Source: Rhodospirillales bacterium
GTDB lineage: Bacteria > Pseudomonadota > Alphaproteobacteria > Rhodospirillales > Magnetospirillaceae
Direction of reading: 5' to 3'
NCBI GenBank assembly: GCA_030040955.1
Contig: JASHSH010000349.1
Location: 1 to 7,990, forward strand
DNA length: 7,990 bases
Shown here: piece after piece, positions 1-4,647 of the stretch
How positions within the stretch are numbered: position 1 is the stretch's first letter
Layout of the letters: each line of letters begins with the position of its first letter
Notes under the pieces: model-generated
Database searches by the model: none
The model's input: the letters and a program-made list of their open reading frames with translations, nothing else
What the model was told of the DNA's origin: nothing
Program-made: the position numbers and the translations under genes

Positions 1-45
1 CAGGAAGCGCTCCTGCGGCCCCGGCTGCGGCGCGATGATGCGCAT
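1..45 (-). CDS. Phage terminase large subunit, N-terminal fragment (runs off left edge)
   Basis: Only the first 15 codons lie in the window, starting at the ATG whose complement is 43-45. They translate to MRIIAPQPGPQERFL. An N-terminal 'PQPGPQ-x-x-FL' immediately before the Walker A region is, from my memory of the family, typical of large terminase subunits (Terminase_6 type), the ATPase/nuclease that packages phage DNA into proheads. The start lies 4 bases beyond the TGA (50-52) of the preceding leftward gene, so the two are probably translationally coupled. A leftward series of small genes ending in a terminase fits phage gene order. The catalytic motifs (Walker A and B, RNase H-like nuclease) lie outside the window, so the call rests on 15 residues plus context. 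Confidence 0.55.
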   Translation of the reverse strand, partial: MRIIAPQPGPQERFL

Positions 46-49
46 GGAT

Positions 50-625
50 TCAACGCGTGTTGGGCGGGATTTTCACGTCCGGCGTTGTCGACGTGCCCGC
101 ATCCTTCGCTCCTTCCTCCTTCGTACCCGATTCGGTCTGGCCCGATTCTTTCTTCTTGGGTCCGATCGCGTGGCGCGCGCGCGCGAGCGTGGCGACGAGG
201 CGGGCGTTACGGTTGAAGGATTGGTCCTTGTCGCCGTTGCCCTCTTCCTCGCCGGAGCGGTGGGCCTCGAACGCCCGCCGCTCCGCCGCCTCCTGCAAGA
301 GGCGCAGGCGCTCCATCGGATCGGCGGCGGGGAGGGGACCGGCCGCATCCGCGGGCGTCTGTTCGGGCGCGCGGGCGTTCGAGGCTTCCCGCGCAGATCG
401 TTGCGCGCGGCGCGGGCGCTTGCGCGCATGCAGGCGGCAAACTCCCCCGACGGAAGCCGGGTTGCGGCAGGGCTTGCCCTTGGCGGTCGTCGCGGCGCAA
501 TTCGCGCGCGGCGCGGCCCCGTCCTCGGTCCCCTGTGTTTCGTCTGGCGGAGGGTCTTGCGGGGTGCCGGAAAGTTTCGAGCGCCCGCCGGCATCGCCGG
601 GGGCGCTCGTATCGCTCGTGTGCAT
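50..625 (-). CDS. Lys/Glu-rich protein with Cys/His cluster; candidate terminase small subunit
   Basis: The protein is 191 aa from the ATG at 625. In-frame alternatives are ATG at 760 (236 aa) and TTG at 787 (245 aa). I chose 625 because the protein starts 'MHTSDTSAP' and the residues upstream are low-complexity; none of the three has a clear Shine-Dalgarno site. Visible parts are a Pro/Gly-rich N-terminus and a cluster with Cys43, Cys53, Cys63 and His66 ('TAKGKPCRNPA' then 'GGVCRLHA') that resembles a small zinc knuckle. A basic stretch follows (about 68-76), then a helical segment around 104-160 ('MERLRLLQEAAERRAFEA') and a disordered charged tail. This Cys-rich 'G-x-PC...C-x-LH' motif is common in short alphaproteobacterial phage proteins. 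Position directly before the putative large terminase makes a small-subunit role (DNA recognition) plausible, but sequence alone does not prove it. Confidence 0.6.
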   Translation of the reverse strand: MHTSDTSAPGDAGGRSKLSGTPQDPPPDETQGTEDGAAPRANCAATTAKGKPCRNPASVGGVCRLHARKRPRRAQRSAREASNARAPEQTPADAAGPLPAADPMERLRLLQEAAERRAFEAHRSGEEEGNGDKDQSFNRNARLVATLARARHAIGPKKKESGQTESGTKEEGAKDAGTSTTPDVKIPPNTR

Positions 626-797
626 TGTCAACTTTCCCGCCGCGCGAGTCAAGGAGAAAATTACGCCTTGCGCAATTCTGGCGCCGAACCAGCGCCATCC
701 CCTGGAAACCCAAACCCCCGCGGCTTTGACCGTCGGGGCGCTCGTTTGGCTCGGGCGCATTGTCAACTTTCGCCCGGCGAGTGTCAATCGGAAAATT
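600..797. repeat. Imperfect 63-bp direct repeat, two copies 135 bp apart
   Basis: Copy B is 600-662 and copy A is 735-797. By hand alignment 51 of 63 positions agree without gaps. The offset of 135 bp is 45 codons, so in the leftward reading frame the copies encode related peptides around 'KLTM-x-x-S-x-TSAP'. Each copy includes, on the minus strand, a TTGAC-type hexamer, a 17-bp spacer and GACAAT, directly overlapping a potential ATG start (760 and 625). The DNA between the copies is not repeated. Confidence 0.8.
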
Positions 798-1543
798 TAC
801 GAATGCGGCAAATCAGCCCGAAGCCAGGGCTCGGCCTCCGCGCCGAGTCCGGCGACGCGCCAGCGGACCAGCCGGCGCGGCCCCGCCTCGGCCAGGCGTT
901 CGGCGAGAAGCCCGAGCGCCCGGTGCCAGTTCCGGTATTCGCCGCGCGTCATCTCGATCCAGGAATCGTCGGGATATTTGCGCAGCGGGCAATAGAGCAC
1001 GGGGATCGCGCGTTCGCGCCCGCGCTGGTCGATCACCGTCACCACCTCGTCGTAGCGGTCCTGGACGATGCGGTCACGCGCATCTCGTTCCGGCTCGAAC
1101 TCCTGACGCCCCTCGCTCCAGTCCGGCGCGCCGCCCTGGCGGGCATGGCGGCGGAGCAGCATCGCGCCCAGCCAATCCGCGCGGCTGAGTTCGACCAGCG
1201 AATCATGCACCAGCTCGGCGTCGGGATGCAGCGCGGGCCGCTGCCAGCCGCCGGGCTGGACGCGCGCGCCCAGCGCGGCCACCGCTTCGAGCTGTGCGCA
1301 ACCGCAGCCGGACCAGCGTTTCGGCTCCTCGCCCGACTCGGTCCGCGCCTCGGGAGTCCACAGGCCCTTGCCGCTCATCACATCCGCTTTCTGGCGCTGA
1401 TAGGTCCAGACGAGGAGCGCCACCATCGTGGTCGATTGCGTCGCGATCGCGCCGGCCGCGCGGGCGGGCGCGGACGCGCGGCGGGATGCGCGGCGTGGTC
1501 CTGGCATCGGCGGATCCGATGCGTCCATGGCGACGCGCTCCAT
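797..1543 (-). CDS. Uncharacterised phage-associated protein, 248 aa
   Basis: I cannot assign a function. The start at 1543 lies 3 bases after the stop of the preceding leftward gene (TGAGCGATG arrangement). In-frame ATGs at 1528 and 1507 are also possible, since residues 1-35 are a low-complexity Pro/Ala/Arg stretch. From about residue 38 the protein looks folded. It has 'TTMVALLVWTYQRQKADVM' (38-56), a 'SGCGCAQLEAVAALGARV' segment (Cys80, Cys82), and 'ALHPDAELVHDSLVELSRADWLGAMLLRRHA' (about 104-135), the last probably two amphipathic helices. The C-terminal half has 'VLYCPLRKYPDDSWIEMTRGEYRNWHRAL' (about 182-210), rich in aromatics and charged residues, with Cys185. There is no signal peptide or convincing membrane segment; residues 41-47 are hydrophobic but too short. 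Its place between repressor and terminase suggests a phage regulatory or packaging accessory role, which is inference. The TAA stop at 797-799 abuts repeat copy A. Confidence 0.75.
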   Translation of the reverse strand: MERVAMDASDPPMPGPRRASRRASAPARAAGAIATQSTTMVALLVWTYQRQKADVMSGKGLWTPEARTESGEEPKRWSGCGCAQLEAVAALGARVQPGGWQRPALHPDAELVHDSLVELSRADWLGAMLLRRHARQGGAPDWSEGRQEFEPERDARDRIVQDRYDEVVTVIDQRGRERAIPVLYCPLRKYPDDSWIEMTRGEYRNWHRALGLLAERLAEAGPRRLVRWRVAGLGAEAEPWLRADLPHS

Positions 1544-1546
1544 CGC

Positions 1547-1771
1547 TCAGGCGCGGAAGTAAGGACCGCCGGGCCAGGCTTCCAGCAGGCCGGCCGCGGC
1601 CAGCGCCTCGAATCTCTCGCGCGCCGCCAGACCTTCCGGGCGGACCCACCCGTCCAGCGCGCGCAGGCAGGCGAGCAGGTCGATTGGCGCGCCAGCCGCA
1701 TCGGGCGGCGGGGTGGAAACGGAAGCGTCGGACTCCCCGTCCGGCGCCTCGACTTCGGTCAGCATGGTCAT
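1547..1771 (-). CDS. Small acidic phage-associated protein, 74 aa, unknown function
   Basis: This is the first gene of the leftward operon. The ATG at 1771 is preceded on the minus strand by GGGGGA, about 9 bases upstream, which supports this start; a second ATG two codons later is possible. Residues 1-25 are acidic and Ser/Pro-rich and probably disordered. Residues 28-72 ('APIDLLACLRALDGWV' then 'LAARERFEALAAAGLLEAWPGGPYF') read as a compact helical domain of winged-helix size. The 'R-F-E-A-L...G-L-L-E' spacing loosely recalls small DNA-binding proteins, but I do not recognise the family. Being directly controlled by the divergent repressor promoter region, it would be among the first products made on derepression. 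The ORF is short but has a good ribosome site and tight spacing to the next gene. Confidence 0.65.
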   Translation of the reverse strand: MTMLTEVEAPDGESDASVSTPPPDAAGAPIDLLACLRALDGWVRPEGLAARERFEALAAAGLLEAWPGGPYFRA

Positions 1772-1824
1772 CGCCGGTCTTCCCCCAAAAATGCGTGTTC
1801 TGGTTATAACAATTTGCGCTTTTG

Positions 1825-1853
1825 AAAATACGATAACCGCAACTAATGGTCAA
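1825..1853 (-). promoter_or_regulatory. Predicted promoter of the leftward phage operon
   Basis: Reading the minus strand, TTGACC (complement of 1848-1853) is followed by a 17-bp spacer and TATTTT (complement of 1825-1830). This sits 54 bp upstream of the 74-aa gene. A copy of the 12-bp ATRCGATAAYCG repeat (1828-1839) overlaps the -10 and spacer, so a bound repressor would block polymerase. Confidence 0.55.
1828..1839 (+). promoter_or_regulatory. Putative operator copy 1 (ATACGATAACCG)
   Basis: This matches 1897-1908 at 10 of 12 positions in the same orientation; the shared form is ATRCGATAAYCG. It overlaps the predicted leftward -10 box. It is inferred to be bound by the adjacent XRE/S24 repressor; nothing in the sequence proves this. 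Confidence 0.4.
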
Positions 1854-1885
1854 TATCGAAAATTGCATATATGGCAATTGCGATA
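1854..1885. promoter_or_regulatory. Interrupted palindrome in the divergent promoter region
   Basis: TATCG...AATTGC (1854-1866) faces GCAATTGCGATA (1874-1885) across the 7-bp centre ATATATG. The inner arms AATTGC/GCAATT pair perfectly and the outer arms TATCG/CGATA pair perfectly, with a short mismatched step between them. It lies between the two facing promoters, and its right arm overlaps the -35 of the repressor promoter. A dimeric regulator site is likely, but the protein is unknown. Confidence 0.5.
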
Positions 1886-1906
1886 CGCCCGTCGGGATGC
1901 GATAAT
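1878..1906 (+). promoter_or_regulatory. Predicted promoter of the repressor gene, leaderless type
   Basis: TTGCGA (1878-1883), a 17-bp spacer and GATAAT (1901-1906) form a good sigma-70-like promoter. The expected start point about 7 bases downstream of the -10 falls on the A of the ATG at 1913. No Shine-Dalgarno sequence precedes that ATG, so the mRNA is probably leaderless, as for the lambda CI transcript from PRM. Confidence 0.55.
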
Positions 1907-1908
1907 CG
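1897..1908 (+). promoter_or_regulatory. Putative operator copy 2 (ATGCGATAATCG)
   Basis: This is the second copy of the repeat at 1828-1839. Its core CGATAATCG (1900-1908) is a 9-bp palindrome, CGAT-A-ATCG. It covers the -10 box of the repressor promoter, so binding here would give negative autoregulation (inference). Confidence 0.4.
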
Positions 1909-1912
1909 GAAC

Positions 1913-2626
1913 ATGACGAACCAATGGATCGGCGAGCGGCTGAAGAGCCTGCACAAGACCAAGGGCGCGATGGCCCGGGCGCTGGGCATCGATCCCGCGC
2001 GCGTGTCCGAGATCATCGGCGGTCGGCGCAACGTGCAGGTGGCCGAGCTTCCGGTGATGGCCGAGATACTCGAAATCCCGACCGAGGAGCTGGTCGGGCG
2101 GCTGGTGTCGCGCCGGCACCGCTCGCGCAAGGATGGAGGCGGAGGCGCTTCGTTCCAGCTCGCCGAGCCGCCGGCGGGAGACGGGTTCGTCGCGCGCGCG
2201 GTCGAACTGCCGGCGCGCGCGCAGCTGCGCCGCGACCTGCCGATCTACGGCTCGGCGATGGGCGGCTCCGACGGCGCGTTCGAGATGAACGGCCAGGTGA
2301 TGGACTATGCCGAACGGCCGCCGGGCCTGGCCGGAGCGCGCAATGCCTACGGCATCTACGTGCAGGGCGATTCGATGTCGCCGCGCTTCGAGACCGGCTG
2401 GCTGGTGCTGGTCAATCCGTCCCGTCCGGTGCGGCGCGGCGACAATGTGGTGATCCAGCTCAAGCCGAGGGACGAGCATTCCGCGCCGCTCGCCTTCCTC
2501 AAGGTGTTCGAGTCGCGCAGCGCGAGCACGCTCACCGCGCGCCAGTTCAATCCGCCGCGCTCGCTCGAATGGCCGAATGAGCTGGTGGTCTCGGTCCATC
2601 GCGTGGTCGGCGTCGCCGACATATAG
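1913..2626 (+). CDS. XRE/S24-family (LexA/CI-like) phage repressor
   Basis: The protein is 237 aa from ATG 1913. An in-frame ATG at 1871 would add 14 residues but lies inside the palindrome and upstream of the predicted promoter, so I reject it. Residues about 5-57 form a helix-turn-helix of XRE type ('MARALGIDPARVSEIIGGRRN'). A basic linker follows (65-73). The C-terminal S24 domain has 'GIYVQGDSMSPRFETGWLVLV', with Ser154 as the predicted nucleophile. Lys197 in 'LAFLKVFE' is the predicted general base. 'YGSAMGGSD' (112-120) occupies the place where LexA/CI-type proteins carry their autocleavage bond, although it is not the classic Ala-Gly pair. Known relatives bind operators as dimers and cut themselves when RecA is activated by DNA damage. 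Its divergence from the phage-like operon and the operator-like repeats in between suggest it silences that operon and itself. Confidence 0.88.
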   Translation: MTNQWIGERLKSLHKTKGAMARALGIDPARVSEIIGGRRNVQVAELPVMAEILEIPTEELVGRLVSRRHRSRKDGGGGASFQLAEPPAGDGFVARAVELPARAQLRRDLPIYGSAMGGSDGAFEMNGQVMDYAERPPGLAGARNAYGIYVQGDSMSPRFETGWLVLVNPSRPVRRGDNVVIQLKPRDEHSAPLAFLKVFESRSASTLTARQFNPPRSLEWPNELVVSVHRVVGVADI

Positions 2627-2649
2627 CGTCCGCCGCGGGAGGAGATCGC

Positions 2650-3108
2650 ATGACATTGCACACGGCGCGCATCGAATGGCACGCGGGCGCGGGCGAGAAT
2701 TTCAAGGCCGGCAAATACAGCCGGGCCCACAGCTGGTCGTTCGACGGCGGCGTGACCGTGCCGGCCTCGGCCTCGCCGCATGTGGTGCCGCTGCCCTACG
2801 CGCGCGCCGACGCGGTCGATCCCGAGGAGGCCCTCGTCGCCTCCGCCTCGTCCTGCCACATGCTAACCTTCGTCTGGCTCGCGCAGCGCAAGGGATTCGT
2901 GATCGCCAGCTATGTCGACGAGGCGAGCGGGCTGATGGAGAAGGACGCGCGCGGCAAGCTCGCCATCACCAGGATCACGCTGCGGCCCAGGATCGAGTGG
3001 GTGGGCGCGCCGCCCGGCAAGGCGGAGCTCGACGCGCTCCACCACGCCGCGCACGAGGAATGCTTCATCGCCAGCTCGATCCGCTCCGAGATCCTGGTCG
3101 AGGGGTAG
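2650..3108 (+). CDS. OsmC family protein (thiol peroxidase-like)
   Basis: This 152-aa protein has the usual length for the OsmC/Ohr superfamily. These cytoplasmic homodimers reduce organic or inorganic hydroperoxides with two conserved cysteines at the dimer interface. The pair is visible: Cys69 in 'SASSCHMLTFVWLA', at the start of the long central helix, and Cys138 in 'HEECFIASSI'. The N-terminal beta region ('RIEWHAG...YSRAHSWSFDGG') matches the YhfA/SACOL1771-like subgroup rather than Ohr. The start is fixed by GGGAGGAG just upstream. It follows the phage repressor stop by 23 bp in the same direction and may be co-transcribed from it or from an unseen promoter inside that gene. It ends 6 bp from the convergent ROK gene with no room for a separate terminator. 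The physiological substrate cannot be told from sequence. Confidence 0.9.
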   Translation: MTLHTARIEWHAGAGENFKAGKYSRAHSWSFDGGVTVPASASPHVVPLPYARADAVDPEEALVASASSCHMLTFVWLAQRKGFVIASYVDEASGLMEKDARGKLAITRITLRPRIEWVGAPPGKAELDALHHAAHEECFIASSIRSEILVEG

Positions 3109-3114
3109 GGGCGA

Positions 3115-4314
3115 TCACCCCGGCTGGCGGTCGAGCACCTGGCCGAAGGCGCCGCGGAAGACCAGATCCTCGTCCCACGACATCGGCTCGATGCGCGTGT
3201 TGGCGAGCAGGGTGCCGATGACCGCGTCGGAGAGTCCGCGCCGCATGCGGCTTTCGATATGGCGCCAGGCGCGCACGCCCGGCCCGGTGACGATCACCAG
3301 GTCGGGGCTGACCAGCGCGATCAGATTGCCGAGCCCGAAGCCGAGCACGCGGCCGATCTGCGAATAGAGCTCGACCGCGCGCGGGTCGCCCTGGTCGGCG
3401 CGCGCCACGATCGAGCGCATCTGGTCCTCGCTCGGATGCTGGACCTCGCCGCCAGGCAGGTCGAACAGCGTGCTGGCGTCGCGGTGGATCGCGTAGTCGG
3501 CGAGATAGCTCTCGATGCAGCCGCGCTTGCCGCACATGCAGAGCGGCCCGCCCTGATGATATTTGGTGTGGCCAAACTCGGCCGCCGCGCCGCTGGTCGC
3601 GGTGTAGAGCTGGCCGCCCAGGATCAGCCCCATGCCGACGCCGGCGCCCAGCATCACCACGCCCAGATTGGCGATCTCGGCGTAGGCCGGACGGTCGTGG
3701 ATGGCGAGCGCGATCGCGTTGGCGTCGTTGATCAGGATCACCGGCAGCCCGACGCGCGCGGCCACCGGATCGACCAGCGGCAGATCCCGCAGGCTGAAGG
3801 CCGGGCTCCAGGTCAGCACCGAGGACTTGCCGACGATGCCCTGCAACGCCATGCCCACGCCCAGGCACGGCCCGCGGCCGCGCGTGAGGCGGGCGCGGAA
3901 ATCGGCGATCGCCTCGCCGAGGCGTTCGATCAGCGCCTCGGCCGCGATCTCGCGGGTGCCGAGATGCATCGTCTCGACCGCGCGCACCGCGCCGGTGAAG
4001 TCGCCGAGCGCGAGCTGGATCTCGTTGATCGAAATCTTCGCCGCGATCACGCAGGCCGCGTCGGCCACCAGGTCGATCAGCACCTTCGGCCGGCCGCGCG
4101 CCCGCTCGCCCTCGCCGGCCTGGCCTTCTTCGCCCGGCACCTCGCGCACGAGTCCGTCCTTCATCAAGTCCGCGGTGATGCTGGAGACGGTCGCCGGGCT
4201 CAGTCCGATCAGGCGGGCGAGGTCGATGCGGGCGAGCCTGCCATGGATGCGCAGCAGCCGCAAAATGCGGGCACGACTGGCCGCCGAGGCCTGTTCGATC
4301 TCGATTTTGTTCAT
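3115..4314 (-). CDS. xylR: ROK-family transcriptional repressor (XylR-like)
   Basis: The protein is 399 aa, the normal length for ROK repressors. Residues about 12-58 form a winged helix-turn-helix ('SRARILRLLRIHGRLARIDLARLIGLSPATVSSITADL'). The rest is a ROK sugar-binding fold. The zinc site is intact: 'EFGH' (246-249, His249) plus Cys259, Cys261 and Cys266 in 'LCMCGKRGCIESY'. 'NDANA' (196-200) retains the sugar-binding Asp197. The N-terminal phosphate-binding 'DxGGT' of ROK kinases is replaced by 'AAKISINEI', so the protein should bind sugar without phosphorylating it. ROK repressors release DNA when they bind their sugar. Divergence from xylFHG-type genes points to xylose as inducer, but the symbol is assigned by context. 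Alternative sugars are possible. The ATG at 4314 has a weak ribosome site (GGAACGA). Confidence 0.85.
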   Translation of the reverse strand: MNKIEIEQASAASRARILRLLRIHGRLARIDLARLIGLSPATVSSITADLMKDGLVREVPGEEGQAGEGERARGRPKVLIDLVADAACVIAAKISINEIQLALGDFTGAVRAVETMHLGTREIAAEALIERLGEAIADFRARLTRGRGPCLGVGMALQGIVGKSSVLTWSPAFSLRDLPLVDPVAARVGLPVILINDANAIALAIHDRPAYAEIANLGVVMLGAGVGMGLILGGQLYTATSGAAAEFGHTKYHQGGPLCMCGKRGCIESYLADYAIHRDASTLFDLPGGEVQHPSEDQMRSIVARADQGDPRAVELYSQIGRVLGFGLGNLIALVSPDLVIVTGPGVRAWRHIESRMRRGLSDAVIGTLLANTRIEPMSWDEDLVFRGAFGQVLDRQPG

Positions 4315-4369
4315 CTTCGTTCCGCCCCGGACGCGGTTCGACCCGAACGTCGGGGACCGCGCTATTTAT

Positions 4370-4393
4370 TTTATCGTCCAAATCATTATCGTC
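4370..4393. promoter_or_regulatory. Direct repeat TTATCGTC in the ROK gene promoter region
   Basis: TTTATCGTC (4370-4378) and ATTATCGTC (4385-4393) match at 8 of 9 positions with a 15-bp period. Read on the minus strand, a weak promoter for the ROK gene overlaps this region: TTGCAC, 18 bp, GATAAA. The repeat is AT-rich against a GC-rich background and may be an autoregulatory site (inference). Confidence 0.35.
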
Positions 4394-4460
4394 GTGCAAG
4401 CGCCTGTCAATCGCCTTCGACGGAACCGTTTCCGGCGATGCCGGACAAGACCCGCTTGGC

Positions 4461-4528
4461 TTGACGGGAAAATATGGGTCTTTGTTGCGCAAATTCGCTT
4501 GACGGTCGGCGCGGCTTGGCACTAGTTT
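4461..4528 (+). promoter_or_regulatory. Predicted xylF promoter region with repeated TTGACGG boxes
   Basis: GCTTGACGG occurs at 4459-4467 and again at 4497-4505. The second provides TTGACG (4499-4504), followed by an 18-bp spacer and TAGTTT (4523-4528), the best promoter upstream of xylF. Between the two boxes is the perfect 8-bp palindrome TTGCGCAA (4485-4492), a candidate operator upstream of the -35. A further dyad, CGCGAT/ATCGCG (4567-4572 and 4580-4585), lies downstream of the promoter and could act as a roadblock site. Assignments are by eye only. Confidence 0.4.
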
Positions 4529-4596
4529 TTTCGCAGCTCGAACTTAATGCGGGCGTGGCGGGCGGTCGCGATGACGCAAATCGCGCTCGTGTCCGC

Positions 4597-4624
4597 GGGG
4601 TGTAAAACCCCGGTGCAAACCGGG
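4597..4624 (+). promoter_or_regulatory. Two mutually exclusive hairpins in the xylF leader
   Basis: Hairpin 1 is GGGGT (4597-4601), loop GTAAA, ACCCC (4607-4611). Hairpin 2 is CCCGGT (4609-4614), GNRA-type loop GCAA, ACCGGG (4619-4624). They share bases 4609-4611, so both cannot form at once. The ribosome binding site GGAGGG (4636-4641) follows 11 bases later. Possible roles are mRNA stability or control of initiation; no known riboswitch class is recognised. Confidence 0.4.
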
Positions 4625-4647
4625 CACAAAACATCGGAGGGACGCAG

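Noticed and set aside
35..1825. A 596-aa rightward open frame opposite the phage operon
   Set aside because: It is Arg/Ala-rich low-complexity translation typical of antisense frames in GC-rich DNA. The opposite strand holds three tightly packed genes, at least one with a good ribosome site.
1871..1912. Upstream ATG adding 14 residues to the S24 repressor
   Set aside because: It lies within the palindrome and upstream of the best promoter, has no ribosome site, and adds nothing resembling the family.
3109..3114. Bidirectional terminator between OsmC and the ROK gene
   Set aside because: Only six bases separate the stops and no stem followed by a T-run is seen around them.
3259..4464. Long rightward frames opposite the ROK gene
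   Set aside because: The ROK reading shows a full domain set with an intact zinc motif. The opposing frames are low-complexity and share no motif.
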